This document shows, in pieces, positions 1-5,855 of a DNA stretch of 6,274 nt (within the stretch, counting starts at the first letter, position 1; the number at the start of each line of letters is the position of its first letter). The notes beneath the pieces are model-generated. The model was not told the DNA's origin and made no database searches. It saw only the letters and a program-made list of their open reading frames with translations. This DNA comes from an uncultured Eubacteriales bacterium (lineage in GTDB: Bacteria; Bacillota; Clostridia; Lachnospirales; Lachnospiraceae): assembly GCA_949286775.1 (NCBI GenBank), contig CASEDW010000059.1:1-6274 (forward strand). Reading direction: 5' to 3'. The translations under genes and the position numbers were made by a program.

Positions 1-435
1 AGAAATTTTCGCGTTGTAATCGATGGTCACAAACTCCTCGCCGATGTGAAATCCCACATTGTCGCAGTTAAAAGCGCTGCAGATCATACCGCTTACTATG
101 TGTTCGCCTGAATGCTGCTGCATCTGATCGAAGCGGCGCTCCCAGTTGATACGCCCGGTTATATGTTCGCCTGTCTTAAACGGGGATTTATCATAGGGGA
201 TATCTGTCAGATGTTCCACGCTTTCGCCCTTTTCCTGCGTATCGATGACATTTACGGAAACGCCGTCAGAAAGAGTAAGCGTTCCTGTGTCGGGATTTTG
301 ACCGCCGCCTTCAGGAAAAAAAGCTGTTCTGTCTAAAATAACTGCCATTTTGCCGTTTTTTTCATATATATCCGTTATGACGGCGGAAAATTCTTTTAGA
401 TACGGATCGTTAAAATATAGTTTTTCTGTAGTCAT
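1..435 (-). CDS. AlaX-like alanyl-tRNA editing protein, N-terminal part (runs off left edge)
   Basis: This is the first 145 codons of a gene read leftward and cut by the window edge. The family hydrolyses Ser- or Gly-mischarged tRNA-Ala in the cytoplasm and resembles the editing half of alanyl-tRNA synthetase. Seen in the translation: the FPEGGGQNPDTG block at residues 40-51, which marks the AlaRS second-additional-domain/AlaX fold, and HSGEH at residues 108-112, the HxxxH half of the zinc and editing site, followed by GFHIG near residue 128. The distal Cys/His zinc ligands lie outside the window. The start at 435 is chosen because AAAGGA sits 5 nt upstream and the family's N-terminus begins here. 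It follows miaA by 23 bp on the same strand, so the two are probably one transcript. It is not alaS, because the catalytic aminoacylation domain that precedes the editing domain in AlaRS is absent. Whether it is a short AlaX or a longer form with a DHHA1 tail cannot be seen. Confidence 0.9.
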   Translation of the reverse strand, partial: MTTEKLYFNDPYLKEFSAVITDIYEKNGKMAVILDRTAFFPEGGGQNPDTGTLTLSDGVSVNVIDTQEKGESVEHLTDIPYDKSPFKTGEHITGRINWERRFDQMQQHSGEHIVSGMICSAFNCDNVGFHIGEEFVTIDYNAKIS

Positions 436-458
436 GTTATTCCTTTATTATAATAGTT

Positions 459-1352
459 TTAATCGTTGTAAAATTTATCGATGAGACTGCAGGCGCTTTC
501 AAACGGGTCGTCCTGCATGTCTATCCAGTGGATATCGCTGCGTTTTCTCAGCCAGGTCATCTGTTCTTTGGCAAGGTGACGTATTTCCATAAAAAGCTTA
601 TCGTGAAAAGCGCTGAAGCTTTCAAATTCATTTCGAAGATACATAAGGATATATCTGTATTCAAGCCCGAGTCCGTAAAGAAATTCATCCGTCGCGCCGT
701 TTGCTCTCAAATCTTCGACTTCTTTAATCATTCCGATTTCAAGACGTCTGTCGAGACGCTCAAGAATACGCTGATATAAAACGTCGCGCGGCCATGTGAC
801 TCCGATGACGAGAGTTTCATATCTGGGAGTATTGATTCTGTCTTTCGTATCTCCCGTGAGGGCGCGCTCAACAGCCCGTTCGACGCGCCGCTTATTTTTC
901 AGGTCTGTCTTTTCAAGAGCAGCCGGAAATTTCTCTTTTAATATTTCGATAAGCTCTTCAAGGCTTTTTTCTGAAACGTATTTGCGAAGCTTAGGATCGG
1001 GAAATCCCTCTTTTATATTATAACCGTCAACGACGGCATTTACATACAGACCTGTTCCGCCGACCATAAAAGGCTTAACGCCTCTTGCAATGATATCATC
1101 TATCGATTCATATGCCATTTTCTGAAAATTGACAAGGGAAAAGAAATCGTTGGGCTTCGCAACGTCTATTAAGTGATGAGGAATTTCTCTTGTTTCTTCT
1201 AAAGTTACTTTTCCTGAACCGATATCAAGGCCTGTGAAGACCTGACGCGAATCGGCTGAGACGATCTCCGCGTTATATTTTTCAGCCAGATCAATTCCTA
1301 TATCCGTTTTTCCGGAGGCGGTGGTGCCGGTAATTACTACAAGTTTTTCCAT
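459..1352 (-). CDS. miaA: tRNA dimethylallyltransferase MiaA
   Basis: MiaA transfers dimethylallyl from DMAPP to N6 of A37 in tRNAs that read UNN codons, the step before ms2i6A formation. The 297 residues carry the family landmarks: the P-loop-like GTTASGKT at 9-16, SADSRQVF at 32-39 with the probable general base D34, PHHLIDV at 58-64, VGGTGLYV at 97-104 with T100 at the catalytic-threonine position, NKRRVERAVE at 153-162, and QMTWLRKR at 264-271. Its length is slightly below the common 300-315. The start at 1352 has GGAG 10 nt upstream and places the nucleotide-binding strand directly at the N-terminus. It is the first gene of a leftward pair with the AlaX-like gene, a grouping centred on tRNA function. 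One oddity is that the usual GYKE-type motif in the C-terminal half reads GLGLEYR (227-233), which suggests a less common MiaA clade. The family assignment is secure. Confidence 0.96.
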   Translation of the reverse strand: MEKLVVITGTTASGKTDIGIDLAEKYNAEIVSADSRQVFTGLDIGSGKVTLEETREIPHHLIDVAKPNDFFSLVNFQKMAYESIDDIIARGVKPFMVGGTGLYVNAVVDGYNIKEGFPDPKLRKYVSEKSLEELIEILKEKFPAALEKTDLKNKRRVERAVERALTGDTKDRINTPRYETLVIGVTWPRDVLYQRILERLDRRLEIGMIKEVEDLRANGATDEFLYGLGLEYRYILMYLRNEFESFSAFHDKLFMEIRHLAKEQMTWLRKRSDIHWIDMQDDPFESACSLIDKFYND

Positions 1353-1372
1353 GAGATGTATTCTCCGATTTG

Positions 1373-1402
1373 TGTATAGTTGTATGCTGTTTTTCAGGTC
1401 AA
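1373..1402 (-). promoter_or_regulatory. possible sigma-A promoter for miaA-alaX
   Basis: On the minus strand, TTGACC (1402-1397) and TATACA (1378-1373) are separated by 18 bp, just upstream of miaA. The -35 matches consensus at 5 of 6 positions and the -10 at 4 of 6. The weakness is position: initiation about 7 nt past the -10 would begin the transcript at or inside the GGAG ribosome binding site (1366-1363). Either the leader is extremely short or the real start lies further upstream in the AT-rich stretch around 1450-1500. Confidence 0.3.
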
Positions 1403-1527
1403 AAAGTCAGTCGTTTTGATGCAAGCGTGAAAAGCCTGACCTTTTAAACTTAGCATTATCATAATAGCATATAGGAATCATAATGAAAACCACAGAAGCA
1501 TGCGGATATAATAATTATAAATAATAC

Positions 1528-1555
1528 TTGTAATCCATCTTTTATGTAGTATAAT
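1528..1555 (+). promoter_or_regulatory. sigma-A promoter for the glycine riboswitch-symporter unit
   Basis: TTGTAA (1528-1533) and a perfect TATAAT (1550-1555) are separated by 16 bp. The predicted start, near 1562, lies just before the first structured element of the leader (hairpin 1583-1610). Position, spacing and the lack of any other gene reading rightward upstream all support it. Confidence 0.65.
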
Positions 1556-1582
1556 AGGCAGGAAAAACAAAAAACCGTTGAA

Positions 1583-1610
1583 ACAGCCAGAATCGGAAGA
1601 AACCGGCTGT
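1583..1610 (+). promoter_or_regulatory. leader hairpin 5' of the glycine aptamer (possible ghost-aptamer remnant)
   Basis: ACAGCC (1583-1588) pairs perfectly with GGCTGT (1605-1610) around a 16-nt interior in which GG/CC can also pair. It sits between the promoter and the glycine aptamer, where tandem riboswitches carry their first aptamer. None of the conserved glycine-binding bases are present. A structural remnant that docks on the remaining aptamer is the favoured inference, but an unrelated leader hairpin would look the same. Confidence 0.45.
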
Positions 1611-1617
1611 GGAGGAC

Positions 1618-1694
1618 GCTTTGGAGAATCTCATTAAATTGAGTGCCGACGGTGTAAAGGCGAAAGCCGAATCTCTCAGGCAAAAGAACAGAGC
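1618..1694 (+). promoter_or_regulatory. glycine riboswitch, single aptamer
   Basis: The aptamer fits the glycine riboswitch consensus closely. P1 is GCUUUG (1618-1623) paired with CAGAGC (1689-1694). GGAGA follows, then a P2 hairpin CUCA/UGAG (1630-1633 with 1640-1643). P3 is GCC/GGC (1645-1647 with 1679-1681), and P3b is GGC-GAAA-GCC (1659-1668). The hallmark strings CTCTCAGGCAAAAG (1673-1686) and ACAGAG (1688-1693) are present nearly exactly. The family binds glycine cooperatively when tandem, but only one full aptamer is visible here. It precedes an amino-acid symporter, for which the usual logic is repression when glycine is plentiful. The aptamer assignment is direct from sequence; the sign of regulation is inferred. 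Confidence 0.92.
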
Positions 1695-1731
1695 TGAATT
1701 ATATAGTATCTATTCAAAAAGAGTTCTTCAA

Positions 1732-1766
1732 AGCATAAAAAAGCTAAAGGGGGACTTTTTTATGTT
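1732..1766 (+). promoter_or_regulatory. start-codon hairpin, candidate riboswitch expression platform
   Basis: A perfect 10-bp inverted repeat, CATAAAAAAG (1734-1743) and CTTTTTTATG (1755-1764), encloses an 11-nt loop that carries the AAAGGGGGA ribosome binding site. The right arm ends with the ATG of the symporter gene. Adding G1733-U1765 and A1732-U1766 extends the stem to 12 bp. Formation would bury the start codon and constrain the Shine-Dalgarno sequence. The stem is AU-rich and so of modest stability, which suits a switchable element. It has no terminator-like U-tract after a GC-rich stem, so control at translation is more likely than attenuation. Confidence 0.5.
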
Positions 1767-3153
1767 ATTAGAGATAGTTCAGACTATCAACAAATACCTC
1801 TCCGACTACATACTTGTTTTTCTGCTTGTCGGAGTGGGACTTTGGTTTACGATCAGAACGAAATTTGTTCAGATCAGATGTTTCGGCGAAGGAATGAAAA
1901 GAACTTTCGGCGGATTTACTCTCTTCGGAGAAAAACACAAATCGGGAATGAGCTCGTTTCAGGCTCTCGCCACATCTATCGCGGCTCAGGTCGGAACAGG
2001 AAATATAGTAGGAGCCAGCAGCGCGATCCTTACAGGCGGACCGGGAGCTATTTTCTGGATGTGGGTCATCGCGTTTTTAGGTATGGCTACTATTTACGCT
2101 GAGGCTGTTTTAGCCCAGGAGACGAGAGTAGTTGATAAAGATGGTCACGTTGCCGGCGGACCTGTTTATTACATTAGAAAAGCTTTCACAGGAAAATTCG
2201 GAAAATTCCTTGCTCACTTTTTTGCTGTGGCTATCATACTCGCCCTTGGATTTTTCGGATGCATGGTTCAGTCAAATTCGATCGGTGAAACATGCCAGAA
2301 CGCCTTTGGAATTCCTTCATGGGTAATGGGAATCGTCATTGTTTTGATATGCATTTTCGTATTTATGGGAGGCATGAATCGTCTCGCGTCTGTTACGGAA
2401 AAAATGGTTCCTGTCATGGCGGCTATCGTTATTATCGGAGCCCTCATCGTTCTTATCGTGCGCGCGCCTTATATTCCGTCAGTATTTGGCATGATTTTCA
2501 AATATGCCTTTAATCCTTCAGCAATCATAGGAGGAGGATTCGGATACGCGCTTAAAGTCGCGATAAGCCAGGGCGCGAAGAGAGGACTTTTCTCGAACGA
2601 AGCAGGTATGGGCTCAACGCCTCACGCTCACGCTCTCGCTAAAGTTAAAAAACCTCACGATCAGGGTGTTGTAGCCATGATCGGCGTATTCATTGATACA
2701 TTTATAGTACTTACTATTATCGCCCTCGTTATAATCTCAACGATGTATACTGAAGACGGCCTTCTGGCTTCGGGAGTTATTCCTGAGAACATCAGCAGTT
2801 CAAACCTTGCACAGACAGCTTTCGGCACTGTATTCGGAGCTGAGATAGGTTCTGCATTCGTAGCTATATGTTTATTCTTCTTCGCGTTTTCAACGATTCT
2901 CGGATGGAACCTCTTCGGAAAGATAAACATGCAGTATCTCTTCGGCAAAAAGAGCGCGGTTGTATATACCGTCGTAGCTATCGTATTCATATTCCTTGGA
3001 ACGCTCGCGTCAAATGACCTTGTATGGAGCCTTTCGGATATGTTTAATCAGCTAATGGTTATACCGAACGCCATCGCGCTGTTCGCGCTGACAGGACTTG
3101 TAGTTAAGAACGCGTTGAACAAACGCAGTGATAAAACAGACAAAGAAAAATAA
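1762..3153 (+). CDS. sodium:alanine/glycine symporter, AGCS family
   Basis: This is a 463-residue inner-membrane carrier that couples Na+ entry to uptake of alanine, glycine or both. Seen in the sequence: about ten or eleven hydrophobic segments starting near residue 15, the family signature QVGTGNIVGAS (76-86) followed by GGPGAIFWMW (102-111), GGPVYYI (132-138), and the highly conserved FSNEAGMGSTPHAHA (277-291). Length matches the family. The reading frame is open back to an ATG at 1609, but that would translate through the glycine riboswitch. The ATG at 1762 has a GGGGG-rich binding site 8 nt upstream and begins where family members begin, so it is chosen. The glycine aptamer in the leader argues that glycine is a physiological substrate; alanine cannot be excluded. 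The gene is alone in its transcript, closed by a terminator 11 bp after the stop. Confidence 0.95.
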   Translation: MLLEIVQTINKYLSDYILVFLLVGVGLWFTIRTKFVQIRCFGEGMKRTFGGFTLFGEKHKSGMSSFQALATSIAAQVGTGNIVGASSAILTGGPGAIFWMWVIAFLGMATIYAEAVLAQETRVVDKDGHVAGGPVYYIRKAFTGKFGKFLAHFFAVAIILALGFFGCMVQSNSIGETCQNAFGIPSWVMGIVIVLICIFVFMGGMNRLASVTEKMVPVMAAIVIIGALIVLIVRAPYIPSVFGMIFKYAFNPSAIIGGGFGYALKVAISQGAKRGLFSNEAGMGSTPHAHALAKVKKPHDQGVVAMIGVFIDTFIVLTIIALVIISTMYTEDGLLASGVIPENISSSNLAQTAFGTVFGAEIGSAFVAICLFFFAFSTILGWNLFGKINMQYLFGKKSAVVYTVVAIVFIFLGTLASNDLVWSLSDMFNQLMVIPNAIALFALTGLVVKNALNKRSDKTDKEK

Positions 3154-3164
3154 TATAAAATTTT

Positions 3165-3226
3165 AAAATGGCTGCCCATGTAAAAATATCATTTTATGAT
3201 ATATCATACACGGGCAGCTGTTTTGT
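3165..3226 (+). terminator. intrinsic terminator after the symporter gene
   Basis: GCTGCCC (3171-3177) pairs with GGGCAGC (3212-3218). An A/C mismatch follows, then TGTA/TACA, and the tip can fold as ATATCAT-TTT-ATGATAT. AAAA before the stem and TTTT after it extend the pairing, and the 3' tail is TGTTTTGTTG. The arrangement is close to symmetric, so it might also act on antisense transcripts, but no minus-strand gene ends here. Confidence 0.85.
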
Positions 3227-3273
3227 TGTAACTCATTTTCGGCTTATTTCTTCGCACAGATAGGAGATTGAAG

Positions 3274-3302
3274 TTGCTAATGAGAGTAAGACATGGTAAA
3301 AT
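3274..3302 (+). promoter_or_regulatory. promoter for the 78-residue gene and glmS
   Basis: TTGCTA (3274-3279) and TAAAAT (3297-3302) have the ideal 17-bp spacing, and TGG precedes the -10, giving an extended -10. The start is expected near 3309, leaving a leader of about 35 nt to the ATG at 3344. It is the only convincing promoter between the symporter terminator and glmS. Confidence 0.6.
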
Positions 3303-3343
3303 ACGTTTTGATCTTAACATCTTTGTAAAGGAGGATTACAGAA

Positions 3344-3580
3344 ATGGTATCAGAAAATGCGCTTTATTTGAGCGCGGATGAATATGATTATCATTCTATC
3401 AAGAAAATTGCTCTTACAAACGGATATTTAGGGGAAATAAAGATATTCGACGCGAAAGACGAGAACAGCAAAAACGGTTATATCGTTACATTTAAAGACT
3501 GTCCCGTCAGCATCGATGACTCTATAGTTAAATTTAAAGACCTTTTGGAGAATATTAGGAATAACCGCTTTACCAGATAA
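3344..3580 (+). CDS. 78-residue protein of unknown function, upstream of glmS
   Basis: I do not recognise this protein. It is probably real: AAAGGAGG lies 9 nt before the ATG, a promoter lies directly upstream, and codon use resembles glmS. It has no signal peptide, membrane segment or cysteine pair (a single Cys near residue 52). The pattern of hydrophobic and charged stretches suggests beta-alpha-beta-beta-alpha: a strand near ALYLSA, a helix near HSIKKIAL, strands near GEIKIFDA and GYIVTFKD, and a C-terminal helix near DSIVKFKDLLENIRN. Such a small alpha/beta protein is likely soluble and might work as a partner of another protein. A faint resemblance to HxsD-type small proteins is noted, but the usual neighbours are missing and I do not assign it. 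The stop is 28 bp before glmS with no terminator between, so the two are probably co-transcribed. Confidence 0.75.
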   Translation: MVSENALYLSADEYDYHSIKKIALTNGYLGEIKIFDAKDENSKNGYIVTFKDCPVSIDDSIVKFKDLLENIRNNRFTR

Positions 3581-3608
3581 AGGTTGAGCTTTTGAAAGGG
3601 GAATTAAA

Positions 3609-5477
3609 ATGTGCGGAATAGTTGGATTTACAGGAAATCATCCTGCAGCTCCGATTTTATTAGAAGGATTATCGAAACTTGAATACAGAGGATATGACTC
3701 GGCGGGAATCGCCGTAAGAAATGGAGATGAGCTTGCGGAGGTGGTTAAAGCTACCGGAAAGCTTGAAAATCTCTCAGAAAAAATAGACGGCGGAAAGGCC
3801 ATTAAAGGCTGCTGCGGAATCGGTCATACGAGATGGGCGACCCACGGAGAGCCCTCAAAGGTGAACGCGCATCCGCATGTGTCGGGAAACTGCACAGGCT
3901 CAGCGTCAGGCCCTGTTTATTCAGAGGTTGTGGGAGTTCACAACGGCATAATTGAAAATTATCAGGAGCTTAAAGAAAAACTCTTAAAAAAGGGTTATCA
4001 GTTCTACAGCGACACAGATACAGAGGTAATAATAAAGCTTGTCGATTATTACTATAAAAAATACAATATCGGACCTGTTGACGCCATCGCGAAAACAATG
4101 GTACGTGTACGCGGTTCTTATGCCATTGAACTCATGTTCAAAGATTATCCGGGAGAGATATGGGTCGCGAGAAAAGACAGCCCTATGATCATAGGCGTAG
4201 CGAACGGCGAAACTTACGTTGCCTCTGATGTGCCGGCAATACTCAATTATACAAGAGAAGTTTACTACATTGACAATCTTGAGATGGCCAGACTCACTCC
4301 GGGAAAAGTCGTTTTTTATGACCTCAACGGAGATGAAAAGACAAAAGAACTTACAGAGATCACATTTACGGCTGAATCTGCTGAAAAAGGCGGATATGAG
4401 CATTTCATGATGAAAGAAATCCATGAGCAGCCGAAGGTCGTTCTCGATACGATGAATTCAGTTATCAAAGACGGAAAGATCGATCTTTCCAATGTCGGAA
4501 TTACAGATGAGGAAATAAAAGATATTTCGCAGATTACTATGGTGGCGTGCGGATCGGCATGGCATGTGAGTATGGCCGCCCAGTATGTGATAGAGGATCT
4601 TGCGAGAATTCCTGTCAGAGTTGAGCTCGCGTCAGAGTTCAGATACAGGAAACCTCTGCTTACGAAAGATACTCTCGTTATCGTCGTATCCCAGTCGGGA
4701 GAGACGGCAGATACCCTTGCGGCTCTGCGCGAAGCAAAGGAACAGGGCGTAAAGACTCTTGCCATAGTAAATGTAGTCGGCTCGTCCATCGCAAGAGAAG
4801 CTGACAGCGTATTTTATACCCTTGCCGGACCTGAAATTTCAGTCGCTACGACAAAGGCGTATTCAACGCAGCTGATTGCAGCTTATATGCTTGCAATAAA
4901 GTTTGCTTATGTAAAGGGCATGATAGACGATGAAAAGTGTTCATACTTTATAGACGAAATCAGAACTATTCCTGACAAGATTCAGAAGATCATCGATGAT
5001 AAAGAGCGTCTGCAGTGGTTCGCTTCAAAATATGCCAACGCCCATGACGTATTTTTCGTAGGAAGGGGACTTGACTATGCTATCTGTCTCGAGGGTTCTC
5101 TTAAGATGAAAGAAATTTCATATATTCACAGTGAAGCGTACGCGGCGGGTGAATTAAAGCATGGAACTATTTCCCTTGTTGAGGACGGAACGCTTATTAT
5201 CGGAGTTCTGACTCAGAGCGCGCTGTATGAAAAAACCGTTTCAAATATGGTTGAGTGCAAGGCAAGAGGCGCATACTTAATGGCGCTTACAACTTACGGA
5301 CATTACGAGATCGAAGATACGGCTAATTTTGTCACATATATTCCAAAAGTAGACGAGCACTTTATCGGTTCGCTGTCTGTGATACCGCTTCAGCTTTTAG
5401 GATATTATATTTCGGTCGCTAAAGGCCTTGATGTGGATAAACCGAGAAATCTCGCGAAATCAGTAACTGTGGAATAA
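3609..5477 (+). CDS. glmS: glutamine-fructose-6-phosphate aminotransferase (isomerizing) GlmS
   Basis: GlmS makes glucosamine-6-phosphate from fructose-6-phosphate and glutamine, the entry step to UDP-GlcNAc and peptidoglycan. The N-terminal glutaminase domain (about 2-240) begins with the catalytic Cys2 exposed after Met removal and shows LEYRGYDSAGIAV (24-36), HTRWATHGEPSKVNAHPH (73-90), HNGIIENY (111-118) and SDTDTEV (134-140). Two SIS sugar-isomerase domains follow: CGSAWH (314-319), SQSGET (361-366) and ATTKAYSTQ (413-421) in the first, and GRGLDY (485-490), EGSLKMKEISYIHSEAYAAGELKHG (495-519) in the second. It ends in LAKSVTVE, the conserved C-terminus that closes over the sugar site. 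All catalytic elements are intact. The 622 residues exceed the usual 600-610 because of a short insertion near 93-106. The start has AAAGGGG 8-9 nt upstream. No glmS ribozyme precedes it. Confidence 0.97.
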   Translation: MCGIVGFTGNHPAAPILLEGLSKLEYRGYDSAGIAVRNGDELAEVVKATGKLENLSEKIDGGKAIKGCCGIGHTRWATHGEPSKVNAHPHVSGNCTGSASGPVYSEVVGVHNGIIENYQELKEKLLKKGYQFYSDTDTEVIIKLVDYYYKKYNIGPVDAIAKTMVRVRGSYAIELMFKDYPGEIWVARKDSPMIIGVANGETYVASDVPAILNYTREVYYIDNLEMARLTPGKVVFYDLNGDEKTKELTEITFTAESAEKGGYEHFMMKEIHEQPKVVLDTMNSVIKDGKIDLSNVGITDEEIKDISQITMVACGSAWHVSMAAQYVIEDLARIPVRVELASEFRYRKPLLTKDTLVIVVSQSGETADTLAALREAKEQGVKTLAIVNVVGSSIAREADSVFYTLAGPEISVATTKAYSTQLIAAYMLAIKFAYVKGMIDDEKCSYFIDEIRTIPDKIQKIIDDKERLQWFASKYANAHDVFFVGRGLDYAICLEGSLKMKEISYIHSEAYAAGELKHGTISLVEDGTLIIGVLTQSALYEKTVSNMVECKARGAYLMALTTYGHYEIEDTANFVTYIPKVDEHFIGSLSVIPLQLLGYYISVAKGLDVDKPRNLAKSVTVE

Positions 5478-5515
5478 AAATTTCGAAAATACCGAGACGA
5501 TTTTTAAAATAGTTA

Positions 5516-5544
5516 TTGACAATAACAACTTCATAATGTAGACT
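5516..5544 (+). promoter_or_regulatory. sigma-A promoter for the T-box-trpX unit
   Basis: A perfect TTGACA (5516-5521) and TAGACT (5539-5544, 4 of 6 matches) are spaced by 17 bp. The start predicted near 5551 falls just before the T-box stem I. It begins 38 bp after the glmS stop, so the unit can be expressed independently of glmS. Confidence 0.65.
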
Positions 5545-5550
5545 GCAAAA

Positions 5551-5833
5551 CAAGAAAACCGATGAGAAAGAGTAGTAGCAATAACCTCTTACCTTCAGAG
5601 AGCTGCGGAGGGTGTGATCGCGGCAGGCAATGTGATTGTGAATGGACTTTCGAGGGCGGACAGAAACGGATATACCGGAGTATGAAAGACGGAGTGACTG
5701 ATCGTTAATACAGTCGGCATATGATAGTATGCATGAGAGGATATGAGTTATTCATATCAAGCCGGGTGGCACCGCAGGAAAAGTTGATCCTGTCCCAGCA
5801 ATTACTTTGTAATTGCTGGGACTTTTTGTTTTT
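5551..5833 (+). promoter_or_regulatory. T-box leader specific for tRNA-Trp
   Basis: The leader senses uncharged tRNA and permits transcription of the gene behind it. Stem I shows GAAAGAGTA near the base, the CAGAGAG bulge and a GCTGCG/CGCGGC distal helix closing a loop with GGTGTGA. In the specifier loop, GTGAA is followed by TGG (5643-5645) and ACTTTCGAG, so the specifier codon is UGG, tryptophan. Several hairpins follow, for example GCATA/TATGC and GATATGA/TCATATC. The T-box GGGTGGCACCGC is at 5764-5775; its UGGC (5767-5770) would pair with the tRNA end GCCA, consistent with the G73 of bacterial tRNA-Trp. The antiterminator forms from GGG (5764-5766) with CCC (5794-5796) and GCAGGA (5774-5779) with TCCTGT (5788-5793), leaving the seven-base bulge 5767-5773. 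This excludes the terminator. Confidence 0.96.
5792..5833 (+). terminator. T-box attenuator terminator
   Basis: GTCCCAGCAATTAC (5792-5805) and its exact complement (5809-5822) form a 14-bp stem with a TTT loop, followed by TTTTTGTTTTT. Its first five bases are shared with the antiterminator, so charged and uncharged tRNA-Trp select between the two folds. It is also the first strong terminator downstream of glmS. Confidence 0.95.
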
Positions 5834-5855
5834 AATGAAAAAGGAGGAATTTATT

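Noticed and set aside
112..336. Plus-strand 74-codon frame
   Set aside because: It is antisense to the AlaX-like gene, whose opposite-strand frame carries clear family motifs.
1459..1683. Minus-strand 74-codon frame
   Set aside because: It overlaps the riboswitch and promoter of the opposite strand and has no binding site or recognisable content.
1609..1761. Extension of the symporter frame upstream to an ATG at 1609 (51 extra residues)
   Set aside because: The stretch is the glycine riboswitch and its platform, the extra residues are charged and not membrane-like, and the 1762 start has a proper binding site and family-like N-terminus.
1734..1764. Start-codon inverted repeat as a transcription terminator
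   Set aside because: The stem is nearly all A-U, and the U-run is part of the stem rather than following it; sequestration of the start codon fits better.
5478..5510. AAAAAT...ATTTTT repeat after glmS as an intrinsic terminator
   Set aside because: The arms are almost purely A/T with mismatched interior and no GC-rich stem, so it does not meet terminator expectations.
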